64,000 nucleotides of DNA from Knoellia remsis (GTDB taxonomy: Bacteria > Actinomycetota > Actinomycetes > Actinomycetales > Dermatophilaceae). The stretch lies in NCBI RefSeq assembly GCF_003002895.1, contig NZ_PVTI01000009.1:53353-117352 (forward strand), read 5' to 3'. The notes under the pieces were generated by a model. It was not told the origin of the DNA and did no database searches. It worked only from the letters and a program-made list of their open reading frames with translations. The position numbers and the translations under genes are program-made. Below, one piece after another: positions 17,511 through 25,555 of this stretch. The first letter of the stretch is position 1. Every line of letters begins with the position of its first letter.

Positions 17511-18707
17511 TCACTCCGCGTGGACGCCCGGCGCGTACTTCGGCACCCGGAAGCTCACCTTCGTCCCGGCGCCGACCGCCGTCTCGACGACGAGACCGAA
17601 CTCGTCGCCGTAGACCTGCCGCAGCCGCGCGTCGACGTTGCCGAGCCCGACCGAGTCCGCCCGCGACACCCCGTCGAGCACCTGCTGCACGGCCTCGGGC
17701 GAGGTGCCCACTCCGTCGTCGTCGACGGTGATCTCGGCCTCCGATCCCTGGTCGGACGCCGTGATCGTCACGTGGCCCACCCCCTCCTTCGCGGCGAGCC
17801 CGTGACGGACGGCGTTCTCGACGAGCGGCTGCACGGCGAGGTAGGGGATGCGCACGGGCAGCACCTCGGGCGCGATGAGCAGCGACACCTGCAACCGATC
17901 CCCGAACCGCGCCTGCTCGAGCACGAGGTAGCGCTCGACGTTGCGCAGCTCCTCGGCGAGGGTCGTGAACGGCCCGCCCTGGCGCAAGGCATAGCGCGTG
18001 AAGTCGGCGAACTCGAGCAGCAGCTCGCGTGCCCGTGGCGGGTCGGTCCGCACGAAGGACGCGATCGCGCCGAGAGAGTTGTAGATGAAGTGCGGGCTGA
18101 TCTGGGCCCGCAGCGCGCGCAGCTCGGCCTCCATCGCGCGGGTGCGGGCGCGTCCCAGCTCGGCGACGTCGAGCTCCGCCGAGACCCAGCGCGCCAGCTC
18201 GCCGGTGGCGCGCGCGAGTCCCGCGGAGGCTGCCGGTGCGTATGCCGTGAGGGTCCCGACGACGCGTTCGTCCGCCACGAGCGGGGCGGTCACCGCAGCC
18301 CGGATGGGGCAGTCGGGGTCGCTGCAGGTGACGACGTCGGAGCCGAGGACGGTGGGGGCGCCGGAGGTTCGCGTGGCCGACGCGTGGTCGTGGGCGTCCT
18401 TGCCGTGGTGGTCGCCGCCGGGGCCGGTCCAGGAGAGAAGGCCGGACGTGTCGCAGATGGCAACCGACGAGGCGCCGAGGATCGTCAGGAGGTGTCGACC
18501 CGCGCGGTCCGCGGCGTCGGGGGTCAGCCCGTCGGCGAGGTGGCGCGAGGCGAGGGAGGCGGTGTGCAGGGTCGAGTAGGTGACCCGGTCGACGGTCGAG
18601 AGGAACCCGCGCCGGCGACCTCGTCCCGCGACCCAGATCCCCAGGCCGAGCAGCAGCATCGCACCGGCCACCACGATCGCGGTGGGGACATGGAACGACG
18701 CCGTCAT
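17511..18707 (-). CDS. LytS-type sensor histidine kinase
   Basis: 398 residues. One N-terminal membrane helix (VPTAIVVAGAMLLLGLGIWVA), then a GAF-like region (about 50-175, with CSDPDCPIRAAVTAPL), then the HisKA_7TM-type kinase core: AQISPHFIYNSLGAIASF with His206, N-box VQPLVENAVRHGL, and G-box DDDGVG. Unlike classical LytS it lacks a multi-helix sensor domain. First gene of the kinase-regulator-partner-symporter unit; 40-58 bases separate it from the regulator. Confidence 0.88.
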   Translation of the reverse strand: MTASFHVPTAIVVAGAMLLLGLGIWVAGRGRRRGFLSTVDRVTYSTLHTASLASRHLADGLTPDAADRAGRHLLTILGASSVAICDTSGLLSWTGPGGDHHGKDAHDHASATRTSGAPTVLGSDVVTCSDPDCPIRAAVTAPLVADERVVGTLTAYAPAASAGLARATGELARWVSAELDVAELGRARTRAMEAELRALRAQISPHFIYNSLGAIASFVRTDPPRARELLLEFADFTRYALRQGGPFTTLAEELRNVERYLVLEQARFGDRLQVSLLIAPEVLPVRIPYLAVQPLVENAVRHGLAAKEGVGHVTITASDQGSEAEITVDDDGVGTSPEAVQQVLDGVSRADSVGLGNVDARLRQVYGDEFGLVVETAVGAGTKVSFRVPKYAPGVHAE

Positions 18708-18764
18708 GGCGCAAGGCTAGAAGGCCAGGTGGCGCAGACGAGCCGTCGGCCGGAACCAGGGCGG

Positions 18765-18812
18765 AGATTGCGCGCGCTGGCGCGGTTCTTTCTGCGTCAG
18801 CGCGCGCAATCT
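18765..18812. repeat. Long hairpin between divergent genes
   Basis: 19-base arms (18765-18783 and 18794-18812) with a single G-T type mismatch and a 10-base loop. It lies in the gap between the divergent kinase and thioesterase-like genes, so it is not a simple terminator. Possibly a protein-binding palindrome or another repeat-family member. Confidence 0.55.
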
Positions 18813-18932
18813 GCGGCGGCCCGGGCGGCGAGCACCCGGAGCCGAGCGCCGAGGGCCGTCGCCCATGCCTGCAGGTGCGGCACGGGCCACACGATCGCGG
18901 ACGAGGTGACCGGACGGCATACGCTCGCGGGC

Positions 18933-19838
18933 ATGACGGAGTTCGACGACGCCCTGACGATCACGAACGGCCGAGCGGAGCTCGGTGAGGGGTGGATCGT
19001 CGGCCAGGCCGTCAACGGCGGCGTCCTCATGGCGCTCGCGACCCGGGCCGCCACCGAGGCGCTCGCCGCCCACGACCCGGCCCCCGCCCACATCGACCCG
19101 GTCGCCTTCACGACGACCTTCCTCACCGCCGCGCAGCCCGGGCCCGCCGAGGTCACGGCCGAGGTCCTGCGCGCCGGCCGCTCCTTCTCCACGGTGGCCG
19201 TCACGATCGGCCAGACGGGGCGCACCTGCCTCACCCACACGACGACGTTCGGGGACCTCGACGCCCAGTCCGAGCCGGTCCACCGGGCTGCTGAGCCGCC
19301 ATCGATGCCTGACCCCGAGGACTGCATCCGCGCCGAGCGCAAGGGATTCGGCGCCCCGATCACGCTCCTCGACCGCCTCGACCTGCGGATCGACCCGGCC
19401 ACCGCGGGGTGGGCCGAGGGGCGCCCGGCCCGCGACGGTGAGCTGCGAGCGTGGGTGCGCTTCGCCGACGGTCGCGAACCCGACACCGCGTCTCTGCCGT
19501 TCTTCCTCGACGCGCTGCCTCCGGTCAGCGTCACCCTCGGTGCCGAGGGCTGGGCGCCGACGCTGTCCTTCTCAGGCCACGTCCGCGGCCGCCCCGCGCC
19601 GGGCTGGCTGCGCATCCGCCTCACGACCTCGAACGTCATCGGCGGACTCTTCGAGGAGGACGCGACGATCTGGGATTCGCGCGACCGGGTCGTGGCCCAG
19701 TCCCGTCAGCTCGCCGGCGTCCGTATGCCGGCCGCTCCCGGCGCGTCGTCGACCGCTCCCAGGGCTGGTATGCCGGCCGCTCCCGGCGCGTCGTCGGCTC
19801 GCCCAAGTGACCCCAGCCAGCCCGACGGAAACGCCTGA
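18933..19838 (+). CDS. Thioesterase-family protein (double hotdog, TesB-like)
   Basis: 301 residues. Two hotdog halves: VNGGVLMALATRAATEALAA with DPVAFTTTFLTAAQPGPAEV, then WVRFADGREPDTASLPFFLDALPPV with a C-terminal LRIRLTTSNVIGGLFEEDATIWDSRDRVVAQSRQLA. This matches actinobacterial acyl-CoA thioesterase-like proteins that hydrolyse acyl-CoA. The natural fold ends near residue 262. The last ~39 residues come from two 29-base direct repeats that carry GTATGCCGG and look added. Start ATG 18933. Confidence 0.8.
   Translation: MTEFDDALTITNGRAELGEGWIVGQAVNGGVLMALATRAATEALAAHDPAPAHIDPVAFTTTFLTAAQPGPAEVTAEVLRAGRSFSTVAVTIGQTGRTCLTHTTTFGDLDAQSEPVHRAAEPPSMPDPEDCIRAERKGFGAPITLLDRLDLRIDPATAGWAEGRPARDGELRAWVRFADGREPDTASLPFFLDALPPVSVTLGAEGWAPTLSFSGHVRGRPAPGWLRIRLTTSNVIGGLFEEDATIWDSRDRVVAQSRQLAGVRMPAAPGASSTAPRAGMPAAPGASSARPSDPSQPDGNA
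19723..19796. repeat. Two 29-base direct repeats inside the thioesterase-like gene
   Basis: Copies at 19723-19751 and 19768-19796, period 45, both beginning GTATGCCGGCCGCTCCCGGC. They encode the repeated peptide MPAAPGASS. The period is a multiple of 3, so the frame is kept. This is the dispersed GTATGCC word embedded in a coding tail. Confidence 0.85.
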
Positions 19839-19844
19839 ACCCCC

Positions 19845-20699
19845 GTGTCCCCCAACGACATTCGCTCTTCCGTCGCCGCCTTGGCCGCCCTGCCGGGCGT
19901 GCCCGAGTCCATCGACAAGGCTCGCGAAGTCTGCACTCAGCTCCGCTGGCACAACGCCCTGCGCCGCCGCATCCCCGAGGCCGCGGCCGAGTCCCGGGTC
20001 CGCGGTGCCCGCGCGAGCAGCGAGCTCGACGGGGCTCGGCTCTCCGTCGAGATCGTCCGCGACCTCATGCGCGGCGCGGTCACCTGGCACGACGAGCTCG
20101 ACCCCGTCGAGCAGGTCGCCAAGGGCGCCGTCGCCGCCACCGCCGAGACCGAGCGCCTCACGCCCGTCGTCCTCTCCGCCCCGATGCAGGCCCTTGCTCG
20201 CCTGCACACCGCTGCGGCCGCCGACCTCGTCCCGGCCGACGAGCTGGGCCGGCCGCGTCGCGACGGCGAGGACAGCCGCGAGTTCGTCGAGCTCGGTGAC
20301 GCCCCACCGGCCGCCGAGGCCCGCGAGCGGCTGCGCGCCGTCGTTGACCTGCTCACCGCGACGCCGAGCGCGAACCTGCCCGTCCTCGTCGTCGCCGGCC
20401 TCGCCCACGCCGAGATCGTCGCCGCGCGTCCCTTCACCCGCGGCAACGGCGTCGTCGCCCGCGCCCTCGAACGCGCCGTCATCGCCGCCGGCGGCCTCGA
20501 CCCGACGGGTGTCGCTGTCCCGGAGGTCGGGCACGGCACCGGCGGCGGGCCGGCATACCTCGGCGCGCTCACGGCATACACACGCGGTGACGCCGCAGGC
20601 GTCGGGCTCTGGCTCACGCACTGTGGGGACGCGGTCGCGGCCGGTGCGCAGGAGGGTGAACGGATCGCCGACGCGGTCCTCGCCGGACGCCTCACCTGA
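19845..20699 (+). CDS. Fic-fold protein with degenerate catalytic motif
   Basis: 284 residues. Typical actinobacterial Fic layout: an N-terminal helix with ASSELDGARLS (about 58), resembling the inhibitory S-x-x-x-E-G helix, then the core loop. The AMP-transfer motif HPFxDGNGRxxR reads ARPFTRGNGVVAR (about 194-206): the His, the acidic residue and the first Arg are replaced, so AMPylation looks unlikely. Such proteins are sometimes mis-annotated as oxidoreductases. Start GTG 19845, 6 bases after the thioesterase-like stop. It lies directly upstream of the 6C RNA. Confidence 0.72.
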   Translation: MSPNDIRSSVAALAALPGVPESIDKAREVCTQLRWHNALRRRIPEAAAESRVRGARASSELDGARLSVEIVRDLMRGAVTWHDELDPVEQVAKGAVAATAETERLTPVVLSAPMQALARLHTAAAADLVPADELGRPRRDGEDSREFVELGDAPPAAEARERLRAVVDLLTATPSANLPVLVVAGLAHAEIVAARPFTRGNGVVARALERAVIAAGGLDPTGVAVPEVGHGTGGGPAYLGALTAYTRGDAAGVGLWLTHCGDAVAAGAQEGERIADAVLAGRLT

Positions 20700-20985
20700 C
20701 CCCTTGTCAGCGGCGCCGGACAGGAGTAGACCTGACAGGACAGCACGACCCGCGAGAGGCAACGGGTACCCACGCGCAGGCAGTCCACTGATGGACCGGT
20801 CCGTTCGGGCTCGACCCGATACGACGGCAAGAGACGTGCACGCCTGGTCGCCCCGAGCGCTCGCGGCAGGTGGCGCCTCCGGCAGGGCCGGGGGCGCCAT
20901 CGTCATGGCTGGGGGTGGCGCATAGGACAAGCGGGCTGACAACTTCGGTTGATTTTCCGAGATCGTCTTGCAAGGTGCGAACCGA
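20700..20985. other. Non-coding gap upstream of the 6C RNA
   Basis: About 290 bases between the Fic-fold gene and the RNA. I see no convincing ORF on either strand, no tRNA, and no riboswitch I recognise. The AT-richer stretch near 20940-20970 (CTTCGGTTGATTTTCCGAG) is the likely promoter area of the RNA. Confidence 0.5.
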
Positions 20986-20989
20986 TGGT

Positions 20990-21102
20990 GAACGATGGGT
21001 ACATCGCTCCCCTTCGGGGTTGAGCGAAGGGTGGCCCGGCTTCTCCCCCCCGGAGCTCGGTCCACTCGACGGCCCCGGTCCTCCCCCCCGACCGGGGCCG
21101 TC
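20990..21102 (+). ncRNA. 6C small RNA
   Basis: Two stem-loops with runs of seven C in their loops, the defining trait of the actinobacterial 6C RNA. The first has TTCTCCCCCCCGGAG near 21040-21055. The second is a perfect 13-base stem (21068-21080 with 21090-21102) closing CTCCCCCCC. Upstream, GATGGGTACATCG and CTTCGGGGTTGAGCGAAGG match the conserved 5' part as I remember it. C-rich loops are thought to pair with G-rich mRNA leaders. It lies upstream of the CpaE/Ssd-like gene, the position of B11/6C near Rv3660c in M. tuberculosis (from memory). Ends are approximate. Confidence 0.9.
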
Positions 21103-21131
21103 GCCTATGTACGGGGCGTTCCGCACGCGCG

Positions 21132-21169
21132 TTGTCCACAGGCGACGTATGCCGTCCGCGTCGTCCACA
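21132..21169. promoter_or_regulatory. Paired TNGTCCACA direct repeats upstream of the tad operon
   Basis: TTGTCCACA at 21132-21140 and TCGTCCACA at 21161-21169 in the same orientation, start-to-start distance 29. The pair ends 53 bases before the CpaE-like start. An equally spaced pair precedes the pilin gene at 25780. The nonamer resembles the actinobacterial DnaA box TTGTCCACA, so it is either a DnaA site or a Tad-specific operator. Confidence 0.55.
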
Positions 21170-21222
21170 GGGCGACCTGCGTGAGGTGGCGGCAGGGCCC
21201 GTGCGCCCGGCAGGTTCGTGGC

Positions 21223-21936
21223 ATGACCTCGTCGAAGACTCCTGTCGTGATCGTGCACGGCGCCAGCGGTGGGCTGGGCGCCTCGACCTGGGCAGCGGCC
21301 GTGGCGCGGCGACTGTCGGTCCACCTGGGTGAGTGCGTCCTCGTCGACGCCCACGTCGGTGGGGGTGGTCTCGACATGACGTGCGGGACCGAGCACGTGC
21401 CCGGGCTGCGCTGGCCCGACCTGGCCCGGCTGCGGGGAACCACGTCAGCGGAGCGGCTCGTGGCGGCGCTGCCCCGCGGGGAGGTCCCTCTGCTGTCGGC
21501 CTCGGGCACGGGGCCGCAGGTCGCGGAGTCGGTGGTGCGCGATGTGCTGGGGTCGCTGGCCGGCGCGGTCCCCGTCGTGGTCGACGCGGTGCCGGGGACG
21601 CCTCTGGCGGAGTGGATGCTGCAGCAGCTGGACCCGGCTGCGGTCCACGTCGTGGCCGGGTTGCGTGCCCGCCAGCTCGCGGATGCGCAGGCGGTCACGG
21701 CTGGCCTCGTCGGTGCCGGCGTCGGGCTCGTGACCCGGGGGGCGCGGGGGCTCACCGAAGACCTGCTCGATGTCGTCGCGGACATCGCTCCGCACCTCGC
21801 GCACCTGCGCGACGACTCCAGGGTCGTCCGTGACGGCGAGCGCGGGGAGTGGCCGGGGCTGCGAGGACCGTTGCGGGACACCGCGGACGGTGTCGTCGTC
21901 GACCTCGTGGAGTGGCTCGACGGGAGGGCTGCGTGA
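21223..21936 (+). CDS. CpaE/Ssd-like MinD-family protein of the Tad locus
   Basis: 237 residues, Rv3660c (Ssd)/CpaE type. Expected to position the pilus machinery or influence septum placement. The P-loop region HGASGGLGASTWAAAVARRL (about 12-31) has the fold of a deviant Walker A but lacks the Lys (GGLGAST instead of GKT), so ATP hydrolysis is doubtful. VDAHVGGGGLDMTCG and VVVDAVPG correspond to the following switch regions. Ends in a GTGA overlap with tadA. First gene of the tad operon after the 6C RNA and the paired repeats. Confidence 0.8.
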   Translation: MTSSKTPVVIVHGASGGLGASTWAAAVARRLSVHLGECVLVDAHVGGGGLDMTCGTEHVPGLRWPDLARLRGTTSAERLVAALPRGEVPLLSASGTGPQVAESVVRDVLGSLAGAVPVVVDAVPGTPLAEWMLQQLDPAAVHVVAGLRARQLADAQAVTAGLVGAGVGLVTRGARGLTEDLLDVVADIAPHLAHLRDDSRVVRDGERGEWPGLRGPLRDTADGVVVDLVEWLDGRAA

Positions 21937-23177
21937 GCGCGAGCATCGACGACTTCATCCGCGCCGGAACCCCACCGGACGCGTCGGTGATCGCCGGCCT
22001 CACGGCCGACGTCGTCGAGCTTGGTTCGGTCGGTGCCGCCGCGGAGGGCGAGCGCCTGCGGTCGGCGGTGCTGGGGTTCGGGCCGCTCGAGGGACTCCTG
22101 GGGGAGCCGTCGGTCACCGATGTCGTCGTCAACGGGGACGGTGCGGTCTGGGTGGACCGAGGTGACGGGATGCAGCGGGCCGACCTCGTACTCGAGGCTC
22201 CGGCGGCTCGGGCACTCGCGACCCGGCTCGCGGGCCTGGCCCGGCGCCGTCTCGACGACGCCCAGCCGTGGGTCGACGGAGTCCTGCCCGGAGGCGTCCG
22301 ACTGCACGCGATCCTGCCGCCGCTCGCGGAGGGTGGCACGCATCTGAGCCTGCGGGTCCCCCGGCACCAGCCGGCGGGAGTCGAGGGGCTGCTCGCGCTG
22401 GGGGCCGTGGATGCCCAGATGGCCCGGACCCTGCGGCTGGTCGTCGATGCTCGATGCTCGTTCCTCGTCGTGGGCGGCACCGGCGCCGGCAAGACCACGA
22501 TCCTGGGCGCGCTCCTCAGCCAATGTCCGCCGAGCGACCGGATCGTCGTCGTGGAGGACGTCCGCGAGCTCGACCCGGCCCACCCCCATGTCGTCCGGCT
22601 CCAAGGGCGCGGGGCGAACGTCGAGGGCGCCGGGTCGGTGACGATGGTCGACCTCGTCCGCCAGGCGTTGCGCATGCGGCCGGACCGGCTTGTCGTCGGT
22701 GAGGTCCGCGGCGGCGAGGTGCGCGAGATGCTGGCGGCGCTCAACACCGGCCACGACGGGGGAGCGGCCACGGTGCACGCCAACGGCATGGCCGAGGTCC
22801 CGGCCCGGCTCGAGGCGCTGGGCGCGCTGGCCGGGTTGGGTCGAGAGGCGCTGCATGCGCAGCTGCGCGGTGCCGTGCAGGTGGTCATCGAGGTCCGGCG
22901 CGTCGGTCCACGACGTGTCGTGAGCGGGCTCGGGGTGACCCGCTGGTCCGAATCCGAGGTGGTCGTCGATCCGGCGCTCGACGTGGATGCGACCACCGGG
23001 CGGGTGCGCGTCGGACCGGGCGCGCAGGCGCTCGATCGGCTCCTTGCCGGCCACGGCTGCTCTCGCGGGGTCGGTCACTCCGGGCGCGGTTCTGGCAGTG
23101 AGGGCGCGGGCTTTGGCGCCGGGGGCGCTGGCTCTGGCGCAGTCCCGTCCGGACGTCCCGGAGGACACGATGGTTGA
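21933..23177 (+). CDS. tadA: TadA/CpaF-type pilus assembly ATPase
   Basis: 414 residues. Secretion ATPase that powers assembly of Flp/Tad pili. Readable: N-terminal GFGPLEGLLGEPSVTDVVVNG, Walker A VVGGTGAGKTTILGALLS (about 184-201), Asp box VVVEDVRELDPAHPHVVRLQ, Walker B and His box RPDRLVVGEVRGGEVREMLAALNTGHDGGAATVHANG. The last ~40 residues are Gly/Ser-rich and probably disordered. GTG start overlaps the upstream stop; its stop overlaps tadB by 8 bases. Confidence 0.93.
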   Translation: MSASIDDFIRAGTPPDASVIAGLTADVVELGSVGAAAEGERLRSAVLGFGPLEGLLGEPSVTDVVVNGDGAVWVDRGDGMQRADLVLEAPAARALATRLAGLARRRLDDAQPWVDGVLPGGVRLHAILPPLAEGGTHLSLRVPRHQPAGVEGLLALGAVDAQMARTLRLVVDARCSFLVVGGTGAGKTTILGALLSQCPPSDRIVVVEDVRELDPAHPHVVRLQGRGANVEGAGSVTMVDLVRQALRMRPDRLVVGEVRGGEVREMLAALNTGHDGGAATVHANGMAEVPARLEALGALAGLGREALHAQLRGAVQVVIEVRRVGPRRVVSGLGVTRWSESEVVVDPALDVDATTGRVRVGPGAQALDRLLAGHGCSRGVGHSGRGSGSEGAGFGAGGAGSGAVPSGRPGGHDG

Positions 23178-23901
23178 GGCACTGGGCGCAGCCTTCGTGC
23201 CGCTGCTCCTTCTCGTGATCAGCGTCCTGCTGTGGCCCTGGCCGCGCGACCTGACCCCGCGAGTGGGCGCAGCGCCCTCGGAGTGGCGGGCGCGAGTGCG
23301 CGAACTGGCTGGCCGAGAGGTGCGGCTGCCCGGTCGGACGGGTTCGACCGGCTCCGGCGACGTGGCCGACTTCGCCGAGCTCGCAGCCGTCGGCCTCGAC
23401 GCCGGTCTTCCGGCCACCTCCGCTGCTCGCCTTGCCTGCGAGGTCTCGGGTTCCGGTGACAGCGCTCGGTGGCGGGAGATCCACAGCGCCGTCACTCGCG
23501 CGGAGAGTGGGGTCGGCCCGCTCTCGGCGGAGCTGCGCACGGTGGCGCGGGCCGACAGCGACCTCACCTTCCTGGCGGCGGCATGGCACCTCACCGACCA
23601 CTTCGGTGTGGCAGCGGCTCCCGCCGCGCGCACTGCAGCCGATGTCCTGCGTCAACGGGCCGCGGCGACGGAGCGACGCACCGTCCTGCTCGCGGGTCCG
23701 CGCGCATCCATGTGGTTGCTTACCCTCCTGCCGCTGACCGGCCCTGGCGTCGCGATGGTGCTGGGACTGCCCGTCACCGAGGTCTATGGCGAACCGGTGG
23801 CGCTCGGGGCGACCGCGGTCGGGCTCCTGCTCACGGGACTGGGGTGGTGGTGGTCGCGGATGCTGCTCCACCGCGCCGCTCGGGCGGGTGAGGTGCAGTG
23901 A
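23170..23901 (+). CDS. tadB: TadB-like pilus assembly membrane protein
   Basis: 243 residues. One N-terminal helix, a cytoplasmic T2SF-like helical domain (FAELAAVGLDAGLPATSAARLA, then LTFLAAAWHLTDHFGVAAAPA) and two C-terminal membrane helices (SMWLLTLLPLTGPGVAMVLG; LGATAVGLLLTGLGWWW). GspF/TadB proteins form the inner-membrane platform next to TadA. Overlaps both neighbours (8 bases with tadA, 4 with tadC). Confidence 0.82.
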   Translation: MVEALGAAFVPLLLLVISVLLWPWPRDLTPRVGAAPSEWRARVRELAGREVRLPGRTGSTGSGDVADFAELAAVGLDAGLPATSAARLACEVSGSGDSARWREIHSAVTRAESGVGPLSAELRTVARADSDLTFLAAAWHLTDHFGVAAAPAARTAADVLRQRAAATERRTVLLAGPRASMWLLTLLPLTGPGVAMVLGLPVTEVYGEPVALGATAVGLLLTGLGWWWSRMLLHRAARAGEVQ

Positions 23902-24503
23902 CGGTCCTCGCAGTCCTCATCTGCATCATCACGGCGGTGGTGCTCTGGCCCTCGCCGGCGGACGTCGCTGCGGTGTCGGCCGGAGGCGGGGACGGACGGC
24001 CCGCCGGCCCCGTGCCCGATGCCGACGACCGTGGGACGACCCCGGGCGAGGCTCGCGTGCCTGCCGCCACTGTCGATGAGGCGGCGGACGCTCTCGTCCT
24101 GTGTGCCCTGGTGATGCGGGCGGGACTGGGGCCGGTGGAGGCCCTCGAGGCCGTCGCACCGCAGGTCGGTGGTGTCGTCGGGCAGCAGCTCAAGGTGGTC
24201 GCCAGCGCACACCGGTGGGGCCAGGACAGCGGTCAAGCGTGGTCCCACGTGGGTCCGTGGTGGCGCCCAGCCGCTGTGGCATGGCAGGCGGCGGAGCGCT
24301 CCGGAGCGGCCCCTGCGGGCGTTGTCCTCGCAGCCGCCGAACGACTGCGGCGCAGCGAGGCGCACCGCATCGAAGCTGCCGTCCAACGCGCCGGTGTCCT
24401 GCTCGTCCTTCCGCTCGGCACCTGCTTCCTGCCCGGGTTCGCGGGGACGACCGTGGTGCCGATCGTGCTCCACCTGGCTCGGTCCGGGCTCGGTCTCGGC
24501 TGA
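23898..24503 (+). CDS. tadC: TadC-like pilus assembly membrane protein
   Basis: 201 residues. An N-terminal membrane helix (VLAVLICIITAVVLWPSP), the T2SF-like helices (ADALVLCALVMRAGLGPVEALEAVA; VAWQAAERSGAAPAGVVLAAAERLRR) and a C-terminal hydrophobic stretch LLVLPLGTCFLPGFAGTTVVPIVL. Platform partner of TadB. GTG start overlaps the tadB stop by 4 bases. Confidence 0.8.
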   Translation: MTVLAVLICIITAVVLWPSPADVAAVSAGGGDGRPAGPVPDADDRGTTPGEARVPAATVDEAADALVLCALVMRAGLGPVEALEAVAPQVGGVVGQQLKVVASAHRWGQDSGQAWSHVGPWWRPAAVAWQAAERSGAAPAGVVLAAAERLRRSEAHRIEAAVQRAGVLLVLPLGTCFLPGFAGTTVVPIVLHLARSGLGLG

Positions 24504-24654
24504 CCCCACCTGCGCAGGCACCGGTTGGCCCTGACCCGCGCGGGCACCTGCTTGCCCCAACCCGCGCGGGTGGCAGTTGACCCCAACCTGTGAAGGAGGT
24601 GAGTGATTCACCCGAGCCCGCGCACGGCATACAGCGGGGTGTTCTCATAGGGGC
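24504..24654. repeat. Short direct repeats between tadC and the sortase gene
   Basis: The string CCCGCGCGGG occurs twice (about 24536 and 24561) within similar phrases ending in GGCA, and CACGGCATAC occurs near 24627. A good ribosome site GAAGGAGGTGAG at about 24592-24603 is too far from the ATG at 24655 to serve it, so either a short leader peptide exists or the site is a relic. Confidence 0.4.
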
Positions 24655-25296
24655 ATGAACCGGGATGTGCGCAGGGGTGGTGTGCGGCGCCTGCTCCATC
24701 GAGCAGGCGCCGTGAGCGTGGTCGCCGCGACGGCGCTGGCCGTCGGCGCCTGCGGCAGCGGCGACGCGGACCCCCGGACGTCGACGAGCCCGACGGCGGT
24801 GACGCAGACCGCGCCGGTCACGCGGGGTGCCACTCCGTCCTCGCCGACGGTCGTCGAGCCGATCCGGCTGTCCGTGCCGTCGATCAAGGTGTCGGCCGAG
24901 CTGGTGGCCGTCGAGGCCAAGGACAACGTCGTGAGCCCACCGGCCGGCGCCGTGGCCTGGGTCCGTGGCTACGACCGGGTGCTGCCCGGCGAGGTCGGCA
25001 CGTCCGTCGTGACTGCGCACGTCATCGAGGGCAAGAAGGCCGGGCCGTTCGTCGACCTGCAGGAGCTCGACAAGGGCGACACGGTCAGCGTGACGGACGC
25101 GACCGGCGCCAAGGTCGTCTACACCGTCACCGAGACCCGCGTCGCCACGAAGAAGCAGGTCTCCACCGACCCCGGGGTCTGGGGCGAGAACAGGGACACC
25201 AAGCGCTTGGCGCTCATCACCTGCGACGACGACGGGGGCTTCCGACCGGACGGGCATCGCGTCTCGAACTTCGTCGCCATCGCCGAGGCCGCCTGA
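24655..25296 (+). CDS. Class F-type sortase, predicted lipoprotein
   Basis: 213 residues. Signal peptide ending in the lipobox LAVGACGSG (Cys about 33), a Thr/Ser/Pro linker, then the sortase beta-barrel. Catalytic residues are readable: His122 in VVTAHVIEGKKAGPF, Cys190 in LALITCDDDGG, Arg202 in DGHRVSN. Sortases cleave a C-terminal signal and attach proteins to the wall or to each other. It lies between tadC and the Flp-like pilin gene, an unusual insertion in a Tad locus. No LPxTG substrate is visible in this window. Confidence 0.88.
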   Translation: MNRDVRRGGVRRLLHRAGAVSVVAATALAVGACGSGDADPRTSTSPTAVTQTAPVTRGATPSSPTVVEPIRLSVPSIKVSAELVAVEAKDNVVSPPAGAVAWVRGYDRVLPGEVGTSVVTAHVIEGKKAGPFVDLQELDKGDTVSVTDATGAKVVYTVTETRVATKKQVSTDPGVWGENRDTKRLALITCDDDGGFRPDGHRVSNFVAIAEAA

Positions 25297-25394
25297 GCCG
25301 TCGCTCCCGGGGGCTCGCCTCCATGTGCGCTGGTCAACGGCAGAGCCTGAATCCTCCGGGTCACGAGAACCTAGTTCCACGGGGCCATATTTCT

Positions 25395-25414
25395 GGCGCC
25401 GCGAATGCGGCGCC
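25395..25414. terminator. GGCGCCGC hairpin after the sortase gene
   Basis: Perfect 8-base stem GGCGCCGC-GAAT-GCGGCGCC about 100 bases beyond the sortase stop. It may end the sortase transcript or be part of the structured leader of the broken gene that follows. Confidence 0.4.
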
Positions 25415-25555
25415 CTGGGGCTGGGAACGAGCCTCGACTGAGACGTGGAGGTCGCGCCGGTCGCGATGACCACTCCCGCTCGGTCCACACACGAGGGCCA
25501 CCCACCACGAGCAATCGCGGTCGGCGTGTGCCGGACCGCGAGGAGGAGAGAGATC

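Noticed and set aside
20700..20985. Gap before the 6C RNA as tmRNA, RNase P RNA or a riboswitch
   Set aside because: I could not fold a tRNA-like end or find the conserved cores of those RNAs.
21132..21169. Chromosomal origin because of DnaA-box-like words
   Set aside because: Only two boxes occur here, with no dnaA, dnaN or gyrB, no AT-rich unwinding region, and a normal tad operon around them.
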